Source: Pseudomonadota bacterium
GTDB taxonomy: Bacteria; Pseudomonadota; Alphaproteobacteria; Rhizobiales; Rhizobiaceae
Length of the DNA: 64,000 bases
Direction of reading: 5' to 3'
NCBI GenBank assembly: GCA_023457435.1
Contig: JAEWLS010000030.1
Coordinates: forward strand, 62,001-126,000
Part shown: piece after piece, positions 16,858 through 25,018 of the stretch
Position numbering within the stretch: the stretch's first letter is position 1
Layout of the letters: each line of letters starts with the position of its first letter
Translations under genes and position numbers: made by a program
The notes under the pieces: model-generated
Seen by the model: only the letters and a program-made list of their open reading frames with translations
What the model was told of the DNA's origin: nothing
Database searches by the model: none

Positions 16858-18933
16858 ATGGAAGAGCATGACGCGGGTGCCGATCTAAGCCGCCAGCCAG
16901 TTGTTGCTGGAATCGACGTCGGCGGCACCTTCACCGACCTCATTCTCATCGACGGGCGCAGCGGCCGGGTGGTCGTCGCCAAGACGCCGACCTCGGTCGA
17001 CAATCAGGCGTTCGGGGTGCTCGCTGCGCTGGAGCAGGCCGGCGTGCCGGTTGCCGATGTCGATCTTATCGTGCACGGCACGACCACCACCACCAATGCC
17101 GTGCTCGAACGCCGCCTGGCGAAAACCGGGATGATCACCACGGCAGGCTTCCGCGACGTCATCGAACTCGGCCGCAGAACGCGGCCTCAGCCCTACGGCA
17201 TGACCGGGGTGTTCAGGCCGCTGATCCCGCGCGACCTCCGCCTGGAAGTTGCGGAACGGCTCGATGCGCGTGGCCGCGTGCTAACGCCGCTCGACGAGGA
17301 CGGTGTTCGGGCTGCCGTCCGTAAGCTGGCCGATGCCGGCTGCGAGTCGCTGGTGATCCACTTCCTCCATTCCTATGCCAACCCCCGGCACGAGCAGCGC
17401 GCAGCGGAGATCGCCGCCGAACTCTGGCCCAACGACCACATCACGACAGGTTCGTCGCTGCTTTCCGAGGCGAGGGAGTACGAGCGCGGCGTGACCGCCG
17501 CCGTCAACGCGTCGGTGCAACCGATTCTCAAGCGCTATGTGACGAGGCTGCGCGACGAGCTGGCCGGGCGTGGCTATGCGCGCGACTTCCTTGTGATGAA
17601 CGGCAACGGTGGCATGATATCCGCCGCGGAGGTCACGCGCGAAGCCGCGAAGACCGTCATGTCCGGGCCGGCGTCGGGCGTGATGGCAGCCGCCTATACG
17701 GGGCGACGGGCGGGCTTCCCCAACCTCATCACCTACGACATGGGCGGGACGTCGACCGATGTCGCGCTTATCCGCGATGCCGAGGCCGCGGTCTCTTCGG
17801 AGATCGAGATCGAGTACGCAATGCCGATCCATGTGCCGATGGTCGACGTCCACACGGTCGGCGCCGGCGGCGGGTCTATAGCGCGTGTCGACGAGGCCGG
17901 CCTGATTAGGGTCGGGCCGGAGAGCGCCGGCGCCACGCCCGGGCCGATCGCTTACGGAAGAGGTGGGCAGGACCCGACCATAACCGATGCCAACCTTGTC
18001 CTCGGCCGCCTCGACCCGCAGCGCCTGCTGGCCGTGTCCAGTCCCGTGACCCTTGACAGCCTCAAGGCGGCTTTTGCCGACAGCATAGGCGGCAGGACCG
18101 GTCTCGACGCGGTCGGCGCAGCGGCAGCCGTCCTGAGGCTGGCGAACCTCAAGATGGCGGGGGCAATTCGTATGGTGTCGCTCGCCAAAGGGCACGATCC
18201 GCGCGACTTCGCGCTCTTCGCCTTCGGCGGGGCGGGGCCGTTGCACGCTTCGGCGCTCGCCCGGGAACTCGGCATACCGCGGCTTCTGGTGCCGGCCCGG
18301 CCTGGCATCACCAACGCGCTCGGCTGCGTCGTCGCCGACATGCGCCATGACTTCGTGCGCACCATCAACCGGCCGGTGCCGATGCTCGATGAGGTGGAGC
18401 TCGCCGAGATTCTCGCCCAGCAGAAGCAGGCCGGGCTCGACGCCATCGCGCGGGAGGCGGTGCGGCCGGCGCGCGTGCGTTTCGTCCATTCGGCGGACAT
18501 GCAGTTCGTCGGCCAGACGCATCTGATCCGCATCGCGCTGCCCGATGGAAACGTTGGGCGGGAGGAGCTTCAGGACCTGTTCGAAAAGGCCTATTTCGCG
18601 CGATTCCGCGTCTCGCTGCCCGAGATCCGCGCCAGCCTGGTGAACCTCAATACGTCGGTGATCGGCGAGCGTCGGGACCTTGATCTGTCGCGGCTGATCG
18701 ATCCGGCGGGCCGAGCCACGCGCCTTTCCGACGCCCTTCGCCACCGGCGGCAGGCATGGTTCGCCGACGGCTGGCGCGATACGCCGGTCTATGCGCGCGA
18801 GCGGATCCCGCTCGACACTGCCATCGAGGGACCCGCGATCCTCGACCAGCTCGACACGACGATCGTTCTCGAGCCCGGCGACGTGGCGAGGGGGGACCGC
18901 GACGGAAACCTCGTGGTCGAGGTAGCGCAGTGA
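16858..18933 (+). CDS. hyuA: Hydantoinase/oxoprolinase subunit A (HyuA)
   Basis: 691 residues. The N-terminal ATPase-like fold shows GIDVGGTFTDLILID (about residues 18-32), HGTTTTTNAVLER, and the central YDMGGTSTDVALI with VGAGGGSIARVD, and it ends in the usual GPAILDQLDTTIVLEPGD. With HyuB it forms ATP-dependent hydantoinase, N-methylhydantoinase or 5-oxoprolinase, opening a cyclic imide or lactam; acetone carboxylase is related. Its TGA overlaps the GTG of the next small gene (GTGA), so the cluster is translationally coupled. The true substrate cannot be read from sequence. Confidence 0.93.
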   Translation: MEEHDAGADLSRQPVVAGIDVGGTFTDLILIDGRSGRVVVAKTPTSVDNQAFGVLAALEQAGVPVADVDLIVHGTTTTTNAVLERRLAKTGMITTAGFRDVIELGRRTRPQPYGMTGVFRPLIPRDLRLEVAERLDARGRVLTPLDEDGVRAAVRKLADAGCESLVIHFLHSYANPRHEQRAAEIAAELWPNDHITTGSSLLSEAREYERGVTAAVNASVQPILKRYVTRLRDELAGRGYARDFLVMNGNGGMISAAEVTREAAKTVMSGPASGVMAAAYTGRRAGFPNLITYDMGGTSTDVALIRDAEAAVSSEIEIEYAMPIHVPMVDVHTVGAGGGSIARVDEAGLIRVGPESAGATPGPIAYGRGGQDPTITDANLVLGRLDPQRLLAVSSPVTLDSLKAAFADSIGGRTGLDAVGAAAAVLRLANLKMAGAIRMVSLAKGHDPRDFALFAFGGAGPLHASALARELGIPRLLVPARPGITNALGCVVADMRHDFVRTINRPVPMLDEVELAEILAQQKQAGLDAIAREAVRPARVRFVHSADMQFVGQTHLIRIALPDGNVGREELQDLFEKAYFARFRVSLPEIRASLVNLNTSVIGERRDLDLSRLIDPAGRATRLSDALRHRRQAWFADGWRDTPVYARERIPLDTAIEGPAILDQLDTTIVLEPGDVARGDRDGNLVVEVAQ

Positions 18934-19259
18934 AGGCCTACGCCATCAAGGCAGCGATCGGCGACTTGCAGGCCGAGAGCCACGTCTTTGCCAGGCAGAA
19001 GACCATGTATGGCGGAAAGAACATCGCCCCCGGCGACACGGTTTATCTGTTCTGGAGTGAAAACGCGGGCGGGCTTGGCCTCTTCGCGAAAGGGAACGTC
19101 GAGAGCGTGGAGGCGGTGGCTAGGCTCCCCGACCTTGAGCGGCAGACGCCGCGCGTGAGTCTCCTCGTGAAGCGGGACGCGATTGCGACATCGCCGCTGG
19201 GCCGTGCCGAACTGAAATCGTTCCGCGACTTGCACGATGGCCGCTGGAGACCGAACTGA
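18930..19259 (+). CDS. Small uncharacterised protein between hyuA and hyuB, apparently frameshifted at its 3' end
   Basis: As read, 109 residues from GTG 18930 to TGA 19259 (MKAYAIKAAIGDLQAESHVF), with GDTVYLFWSENAGGLGLF resembling a PUA/EVE-like fold. The stop interrupts a good frame: shifting frame by one base near 19240 gives DGR-LETELNFKLYRQATDK and runs on to TGA 19370-19372. That stop overlaps the hyuB ATG (ATGA). Both ends of the longer version (18930-19372) would then show 4-base overlaps, as expected for a coupled operon. So either a recent 1-base deletion truncated the protein or the sequence has an error. Function unknown. Confidence 0.75.
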   Translation: MKAYAIKAAIGDLQAESHVFARQKTMYGGKNIAPGDTVYLFWSENAGGLGLFAKGNVESVEAVARLPDLERQTPRVSLLVKRDAIATSPLGRAELKSFRDLHDGRWRPN

Positions 19260-19368
19260 ACTTCAAGTTATACCGGCAGGCGACCGACAAGGTGGTCGGT
19301 CTCTCCACATCGGCGGCCGCTTTCCTGGATGGGTATTCCGAGGCGACAGGGCGCGGCAGGAGCCAGGC

Positions 19369-21054
19369 ATGACGAAGCTCGACGCCATCACGCTCTCCGT
19401 GATCGAGGCAGGCCTGCAGCAGGTCTGCGACGAGATGGACCTAGCCTTCTCCCGCGCCGCCTTCTCCCCGGTCATTGCCGAGGCGAATGACCGGTCTGAC
19501 GGCATCTATTCGGCGGTGGACGGCTCGCTGATCGCGCAGGGCCTCGGCGGCCTCCCGGTGTTCGTCGGCGTCATGCAATACTCGACGGCGCGGCTGATCG
19601 AGATGATCGCCGATAGCCGCTGCCTGCCCCCCGAGGAAGGCGACATCTATATCGTCAACGATCCCTATCTCGGCGGCACGCATCTGATGGACGTGCGCTT
19701 CGCCATGCCGTTCTGGCGCGATGGCAGGATCTGGTGCTGGCTGTCCAATACCGGACACTGGCCGGACATCGGCGGCTCGGTTCCCGGCGGCTTTTCCGCG
19801 TCGGCCACCGCGGTCGAGCAGGAGGGCCTGCGCCTGCCGCCGGTGAAGCTGTTCAAGCGCGGCCGGATGGACCGCGAGATCCACGCCATCATTGCCTCGA
19901 ACATTCGCGTCGCGGATCAGCGCATCGGCGACATCCGCGCTCAGGCGGCGGCGCTCGAGGTCGGACGCGACCGGCTGGCGGCGCTGCTCGACCGTTACGG
20001 CGACGCAACGGTCGAGACTGCGATAGCCGAGCTGCGGCAGCGCGCCGCCGCACAGATGCGGGCTCGGATCGCGGAAATCCCCGATGGCACTTACAGCGGC
20101 AGGGCCTATGTCGATTCCGACGGGGTTGTGGACCAGCCGCTGACGATAGCGCTGGCGATCGACAAGCGGGGCGAAACGCTCACCTTCGATTTCGACGGAT
20201 CCAGCGCGCCATGTGCCGGACCGATGAACAGCGTTCTCGCAACGACCCTTTCGTCCGTCTACCTCGCCATCCGCCACATCTTCCCGGATGTGCCGCTGTC
20301 CGCCGGCGCATTCGAGCCGCTCGTGGTGAAGCGGCCGGAAGGCACGTTCCTCGATGCTCACTATCCGAGGCCGGTATCAGGCTGCGCGGCGGAAGTGTCA
20401 CAGCGGATAGCCGAGGCCGTATTTTCGGCCATGGCGCAGGCTCTGCCGGCAAAGGTCACCGCAGCGCCGGCCGGCACGTCGGGAAACTTCGGCCTCGGCG
20501 GGTTCGATCCGGAGACCGGCCGGAACTTCGTGATGTACCAGCTCTCCGGCGGCGGCTACGGCGGCAACGCGGAGCACGACGGATTGACGAATGGCTGCTC
20601 GACGATCGGCATCTCGAAGTCTCCGCCGGTGGAGATTATGGAGCAGAACTTCCCCGTGCTTTACCGCCGCTATGCGCTGCGCGAGGGCTCCGGTGGGGCC
20701 GGTGAGCGTCGCGGCGGCTTCGGGCTGTCCTACGAACTCGAGCTGCTGCGCGGCGAGGCGCGCGCCTCGTTCGTGATGGATCATGGGCGGTTCGGGCCGC
20801 AGGGCGCGCAAGGCGGCTCAGACGGAGCGCTGAACACGGTCGAGGTCTGCCGCGGCGATGAGCGTCACATCCCTCCGCATCTGTCGAAGGAACAGGACAT
20901 CGTCCTAAGGGAAGGGGACCGCGTCCTCGTCTCCACGCCAGGGGGCGGCGGCTACGGCGATCCGAAAAAACGGTCGCGCCAGCTGGTGCGCGAGGATGTG
21001 CGTCTGGGCTACTATTCCGCAGAGGAAGCCGAGCGACTGTTCGGCCCGTTCTGA
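19369..21054 (+). CDS. hyuB: Hydantoinase/oxoprolinase subunit B (HyuB)
   Basis: 561 residues from ATG 19369; an upstream in-frame extension to 19237 is unrelated sequence. Family features: SPVIAEANDRSDGIY near the N-terminus, NDPYLGGTHLMDVRF, NTGHWPDIGGSVPGGFS, PVSGCAAEVSQRIAEAVFSA, and the terminal LSTPGGGGYGDP-type box (VSTPGGGGYGDPKKRS). It is the partner of HyuA and carries much of the substrate site. An ATGA overlap links it to the frameshifted gene upstream. Cytosolic enzyme; likely ATP-dependent opening of a cyclic amide. Confidence 0.93.
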   Translation: MTKLDAITLSVIEAGLQQVCDEMDLAFSRAAFSPVIAEANDRSDGIYSAVDGSLIAQGLGGLPVFVGVMQYSTARLIEMIADSRCLPPEEGDIYIVNDPYLGGTHLMDVRFAMPFWRDGRIWCWLSNTGHWPDIGGSVPGGFSASATAVEQEGLRLPPVKLFKRGRMDREIHAIIASNIRVADQRIGDIRAQAAALEVGRDRLAALLDRYGDATVETAIAELRQRAAAQMRARIAEIPDGTYSGRAYVDSDGVVDQPLTIALAIDKRGETLTFDFDGSSAPCAGPMNSVLATTLSSVYLAIRHIFPDVPLSAGAFEPLVVKRPEGTFLDAHYPRPVSGCAAEVSQRIAEAVFSAMAQALPAKVTAAPAGTSGNFGLGGFDPETGRNFVMYQLSGGGYGGNAEHDGLTNGCSTIGISKSPPVEIMEQNFPVLYRRYALREGSGGAGERRGGFGLSYELELLRGEARASFVMDHGRFGPQGAQGGSDGALNTVEVCRGDERHIPPHLSKEQDIVLREGDRVLVSTPGGGGYGDPKKRSRQLVREDVRLGYYSAEEAERLFGPF

Positions 21055-21066
21055 GGGAGGCGGGGC

Positions 21067-21597
21067 ATGACCGCAAGACTTGCTTTCTGGGTGCTGCTCG
21101 GGGCGACTCTCGTCGTCTACAGCTTCCTGATCTTCATATTCGGCCCGCGCCTTGCCGATGCGGCCGGGGGTCTGCCGGTTTTCGACCTGCGCATCGGCGG
21201 TTACACCTTCGAAGAAGCGAAGGCGTTTCTCATGGCGCTCACGTCCGAGGGCCGCGAAATCTATCTGGGCCCCGTTCGCATCATCGACACGATCTTCCCC
21301 GGCCTGCTGGCAGCGACGCTTTACTGCGCGCTCGTCGTGCTGCTCAGGCCCTGGCTCGGCAACAATGCGCGATACGTTGCGCTCCTGCCGATCGTCCCCG
21401 CAGTGCTGGACTGGCTCGAAAACGCGGCGGTCGCAGCCCTTCTTCGCGCCGGGGCCGACGGCATCACGCCGGAAATGGTCGCGACCGCAAGCCGCTGGAC
21501 CGTCCTCAAATGGTGGACCGACATCCCGGTGCTGTTGGGCACGCTGATCCTGGCGCTCATGGCCGGATGGCGGCGCTGGAAGGCTCGAGGCGCCTAG
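21067..21597 (+). CDS. Predicted integral membrane protein, unknown function
   Basis: 176 residues with about four hydrophobic segments: residues 5-27 (LAFWVLLGATLVVYSFLIFI), about 78-96, 104-124 and 152-170. The end is basic (GWRRWKARGA). A strong GAGGGAGGCGGGG ribosome site precedes the ATG, 12 bases after hyuB, so it is probably the last gene of the hyu operon. No conserved domain is recognised. Its 3' end overlaps the convergent marR gene by 4 bases. Confidence 0.8.
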   Translation: MTARLAFWVLLGATLVVYSFLIFIFGPRLADAAGGLPVFDLRIGGYTFEEAKAFLMALTSEGREIYLGPVRIIDTIFPGLLAATLYCALVVLLRPWLGNNARYVALLPIVPAVLDWLENAAVAALLRAGADGITPEMVATASRWTVLKWWTDIPVLLGTLILALMAGWRRWKARGA

Positions 21598-22037
21598 CCG
21601 ATCTTCTCCAGCAGACGCGCCAGCGTAGCAGCCTCCCGGCCACTGAGTGGCGCCAGTGTCTGCGCGGTGACCGCTTCAGCCTTGGCCAGCAGCGTCTCCA
21701 CCGTTGCGCGTCCTGCAGGGGTGAGCCCCACGACGATGCGTCGCCGGTCGGAGTCATGGTCCGCAAGCGCCACGAGCCCGCGTGCCTTCAGCCGATCGAT
21801 CACACCTTTGATCGTGGCCGTGTCCATGGCGACCATCTGGCCGAGCTGGTTCTGGGAGGTCTCACCCACCTCTGACAGTTTCGCCAGCGCCGCAAACTGC
21901 GGCGGCGTCAGATCGCCGATATGCTGCGCGAAGATCGCCAGATGCCGTTGGTTGGCCTTGCGGAGCAGAAAGCCTACCTGAGCGTCGAGGCGGTACTCGG
22001 CTTTCCCGGTATCGACCAGCTTGAGCGGCACGCTCAT
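21594..22037 (-). CDS. MarR-family transcriptional regulator
   Basis: 147 residues from ATG 22037 (MSVPLKLVDTGKAEYRLDAQ). Typical winged helix: LTPPQFAALAKLSEVGETSQ, the recognition helix MDTATIKGVIDRLKARGLVA, and the wing DHDSDRRRIVVGLTPAGRA. MarR proteins are dimeric, usually respond to aromatic or heterocyclic ligands, and repress nearby catabolic or efflux genes. It is the last gene of the six-gene operon starting at 28604 and overlaps the preceding gene by 4 bases, so it probably controls this operon in response to the heterocyclic substrate (inference). Confidence 0.92.
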   Translation of the reverse strand: MSVPLKLVDTGKAEYRLDAQVGFLLRKANQRHLAIFAQHIGDLTPPQFAALAKLSEVGETSQNQLGQMVAMDTATIKGVIDRLKARGLVALADHDSDRRRIVVGLTPAGRATVETLLAKAEAVTAQTLAPLSGREAATLARLLEKIG

Positions 22038-22618
22038 CGGAGCCCGTCCTCGCCCTTGACCTGCTCGGCTTCCAGCCCGCCCATGCGCGAATGGATGCGA
22101 CCGCCGATCATCATCGCGATCACGAAGACGATCTCGTCGGGCTTGGGCGCGTCCTGCACCATCACCGTTATCGTGTCGAAATGGCTTCTGACATAGGCTG
22201 CGTTCGCGTGGCCCAGGGGCGCGTCGATCGGCTGGCCCATGCCGCCGACCTTCAGCGACCATGGCACGATCGCCTTGGACTTCGCGATGCGGTCGCGCAT
22301 GCCGTAGCCGCCCGGCACGCCCCACAGCGCGCCGTGCTCCAGTTCCCCCGCAGAACCGACCAGCGAGGCCTTGCCGTAGCCGGTGATCGCGCCGGCATCG
22401 CCGCCGAGCGTCGTGATCAATCGGTCGGTCAGCTCCAGCGCCAGCGGGTTCAGATCGGCCATGATCGGCTGAAGATCCTCCACGTAGCGTCCCGCCAGGG
22501 GGTTCTTGACGATTCCAGCCGCGGCGGCGCGAAGCTGCGGTCTCTTCGGCGCCGGCCCGCCATCGTGCCGTATCTCCTCGCTGAACAAGACGATCTTGCG
22601 GATCGGGAACTCAGGCAT
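22034..22618 (-). CDS. Amino acid synthesis family protein (DUF1185)
   Basis: 194 residues (MPEFPIRKIVLFSEEIRHDG) matching the DUF1185 / amino acid synthesis family by ITGYGKASLVGSAGELEHGA, PWSLKVGGMGQPIDAPLGHA and the C-terminal DEIVFVIAMMIGGRIHSRMG. No biochemical role is established for the family. It overlaps its neighbours on both sides (4 and 8 bases) and is thus locked into the molybdenum-hydroxylase/HNR-like operon. This suggests a specific catalytic or amide-ring-opening step rather than general amino acid synthesis. Confidence 0.88.
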   Translation of the reverse strand: MPEFPIRKIVLFSEEIRHDGGPAPKRPQLRAAAAGIVKNPLAGRYVEDLQPIMADLNPLALELTDRLITTLGGDAGAITGYGKASLVGSAGELEHGALWGVPGGYGMRDRIAKSKAIVPWSLKVGGMGQPIDAPLGHANAAYVRSHFDTITVMVQDAPKPDEIVFVIAMMIGGRIHSRMGGLEAEQVKGEDGLR

Positions 22619-23489
22619 GCACCACCTCCATTTCGCGCGATGCAGACAGCAACATCGGCGTGCCGCAAATCCGCACTGAATCTGCCAGGAACAGCGCAGC
22701 GCTCTCGATCAACCCACGACGGCGGAGCGTTTCAGCCACCGCCAGACCCGAGTCCAGCGCCCAATCGATATCGATCGCCGAGAGCGGACCGACACCGACC
22801 GTGACCGCGCGATCACCCAGATCGCTGTCCGGTGCAAGTTCGTTTGCGGGCTGTCTGCGGATGACTGGATGACCGGGCAGATCGACCGCATTGGCGATGA
22901 TCGTTGCCGCCGCGTCTGCCTCCGCCCCGCTGCGCGCAAGCACCGTCACGGCGTCGGTGATGCCAAGCGAAAAAGAGCGGCCGCGCCACCCGGAGGTCGC
23001 GATTCCCCGGATTTGCGACGATGCCTCCACGGTCACACGATCCGCGCTCTCGTTCCCCGTACCCGCGATCGCAAGCGTGATCGTTTCGCCTTGTGACAGG
23101 TGAATGGCGATGTCGCCGCCATTGTTCACATAGGCCCGGCGAAGCCTGCGGCCTGCAGTCAGGGCCGCCATCATCTCGTCGGCCACCGCACCCGCAACCG
23201 CTGCCATGGGCGTGAGGTATGCTTCGGCAAGCGGCGTGCAGGCCGCTTCCATGCGGCGGGCCGTCGGACCCCTGAAGCCGCGCGGCCGACCCAGTTCAGC
23301 CGGACGCCGCAACTCGCCCAACTCAGATACGAGTTCACCCAGCACCGTCTGGAAGCGCGCCGCCGCCTGCTCGTAGGCAGCCGAAACCTCGCCCCCGTCG
23401 CCGAATGCCTCGACTATCAGGTCGATCGGGCCATGGTTCATGTGCAGGCGGCACCCGTCGGGCAGCCAATGAATCTTCGGCCCGTTCAC
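22611..23489 (-). CDS. UPF0280 family protein (ApbE-like)
   Basis: 292 residues from GTG 23489 (GTGA overlap with the gene upstream). VNNGGDIAIHLSQGE and GIATSGWRGRSFSLGITDAVTVLA recall the NGGDI and GIATSG boxes of ApbE flavin transferases, to which UPF0280 is related. Here they are rearranged, and the full ApbE metal site is not obvious. Biochemical function is unproven. In this operon it follows an Fe-S reductase of the 6-hydroxynicotinate reductase type, so attaching a flavin to that enzyme is an attractive but untested idea. Confidence 0.88.
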   Translation of the reverse strand: MNGPKIHWLPDGCRLHMNHGPIDLIVEAFGDGGEVSAAYEQAAARFQTVLGELVSELGELRRPAELGRPRGFRGPTARRMEAACTPLAEAYLTPMAAVAGAVADEMMAALTAGRRLRRAYVNNGGDIAIHLSQGETITLAIAGTGNESADRVTVEASSQIRGIATSGWRGRSFSLGITDAVTVLARSGAEADAAATIIANAVDLPGHPVIRRQPANELAPDSDLGDRAVTVGVGPLSAIDIDWALDSGLAVAETLRRRGLIESAALFLADSVRICGTPMLLSASREMEVVHA

Positions 23490-25018
23490 GCGCCGCGTCT
23501 CAGCTGCGCCAGAGGCGGCCAGACCAGCTTGCGTGGTGCAGGTTCGCTGAGGCGCGGGTTGTGATACTCGCCGCCGCTCGCAAGCACGTCATCGACGCTT
23601 CGGATCTCGCTCTCATATCCGCCCAGCGCAACGTAGTGCTCGCGCCGCATGGTGAACTCGATCGGCGCAACCAGCGCCGGCGTCGGAACGTAGCCAAAGG
23701 CGTTTGGCGGCAGTTGCGTGACATCGACCATCAGAGTGATCCCGCCACCCGGCCAGACATAGGCCGGCGCTCCGCCAACCGTAACATAGGTCTCGCGGCG
23801 GTGGACGGAGCGGGTGAGGTTGACCGGGTTCTCCGTGACGCCGGCGCGTAGCGAGCCGCCGGCGCCGCCCATGAAGAGCACCGTGCACAGCGCCGGCTCG
23901 CAATTGTCCTCGATAAGATCGACGGATTTGCGCAGGCGTTCGGGAAACGGCTTCTCGACCGGACGGAGCGCCTCGTCGAGTTCGAAATAGGCGAATTGCT
24001 CGCCGGTCGTGGACACCATCAGCAGCGACAGGCCGGGCCGCGCGCCTTTCTTCGCGTTCCAGTCGCCGAGGATGGCCCGCGGATCGGTGAGTTGCGTCCC
24101 GCCCCAGCCAAGGCCCGGCTCAGAGACCTTGAAGTATCGTCCGGGCGTGGAGCGGCGGCCGACGATCTTGATCCCGGTGTCCTCCCAGCCAAGGACCTTG
24201 CCCGCCTGATGTTCTGACACGACACCGGTGATGTGATCGTCCACAACCACCACCTCGTCGACCAGTCCACGCCACCGGCTGGAGAACATGCCAATCGTCG
24301 CCGAGCCGCAGCCGACCCGCATCCGATGCTCGGGCTTTCCGTCGATGACCGGTGGAGCTCCGGCCTGCACGACAAGGCTGGAGCCGCCGTCGATGACAAG
24401 CTCGACTGGCTGACGATTGACCAAAGCCAGGAGCGCGTCGCAGGTGGCGCGGCCTTCGGATTTGGAGCCGCCGGTCAGGTGGCGGACACCGCCGAGCGAC
24501 AGCATCTGGGAGCCGTATTCGCCGGTGGTGACGTGGCCGATCGACTCGCCTTGCGCACGCACGATCGCAGTCTCGTCGCCGACGTGCCGGTCGGTGTCGA
24601 TCTTCACCTTGACGCCGCAGTAGGAGAAGATCCCCTCGGTAACGACAGTCACGAGGTCGACCCCCTCGACCTCCTGGCTGACGATGAAGGGTGCTGGTTT
24701 GTAGTCCGGATAGGTCGTGCCGGCGCCGATGCCCGACACGAACCGGCGGCCGGTGCTGACCGGATTTCCGTCCCACGGGTCGCCCGTAGTCGATCCCGAC
24801 ACGAACTCGACGAGCGGTGTGCCCCGCTCGGCGGCAAATTCGAGTACGCGGACTGCGTCGCAGCGCACGATGCGGCCGCCGAAATTGCCATAGCGGTCGC
24901 AGGCGCCTGTGCGGCCTTCGGCGATGTAGCACATGACCGGGCAGGCGTCGCAGCGCAGCTTCTCGGCTGGGCTGGCGGCAGGCTGTACCGGCTCGAAGCG
25001 CTCTATGAGCTCGTTCAT
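23486..25018 (-). CDS. 6-hydroxynicotinate reductase-like Fe-S protein
   Basis: 510 residues. The N-terminal cysteine cluster RCDACPVMCYIAEGRTGACD (C-x2-C-x3-C-x9-C, about residues 23-41) should hold a [4Fe-4S] cluster. Further conserved stretches are VEGVDLVTVVTEGIFSYCGV, RMRVGCGSATIGMF and LLMVSTTGEQFAYFELDEAL. I recognise the overall protein as the family named after the clostridial nicotinate-fermentation enzyme Hnr. ATGA overlap with the hydroxylase upstream and GTGA overlap with UPF0280 downstream. Likely reduces a hydroxylated N-heterocycle made by the neighbouring molybdenum enzyme; the real substrate in aerobes is unknown. Confidence 0.82.
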   Translation of the reverse strand: MNELIERFEPVQPAASPAEKLRCDACPVMCYIAEGRTGACDRYGNFGGRIVRCDAVRVLEFAAERGTPLVEFVSGSTTGDPWDGNPVSTGRRFVSGIGAGTTYPDYKPAPFIVSQEVEGVDLVTVVTEGIFSYCGVKVKIDTDRHVGDETAIVRAQGESIGHVTTGEYGSQMLSLGGVRHLTGGSKSEGRATCDALLALVNRQPVELVIDGGSSLVVQAGAPPVIDGKPEHRMRVGCGSATIGMFSSRWRGLVDEVVVVDDHITGVVSEHQAGKVLGWEDTGIKIVGRRSTPGRYFKVSEPGLGWGGTQLTDPRAILGDWNAKKGARPGLSLLMVSTTGEQFAYFELDEALRPVEKPFPERLRKSVDLIEDNCEPALCTVLFMGGAGGSLRAGVTENPVNLTRSVHRRETYVTVGGAPAYVWPGGGITLMVDVTQLPPNAFGYVPTPALVAPIEFTMRREHYVALGGYESEIRSVDDVLASGGEYHNPRLSEPAPRKLVWPPLAQLRRGA

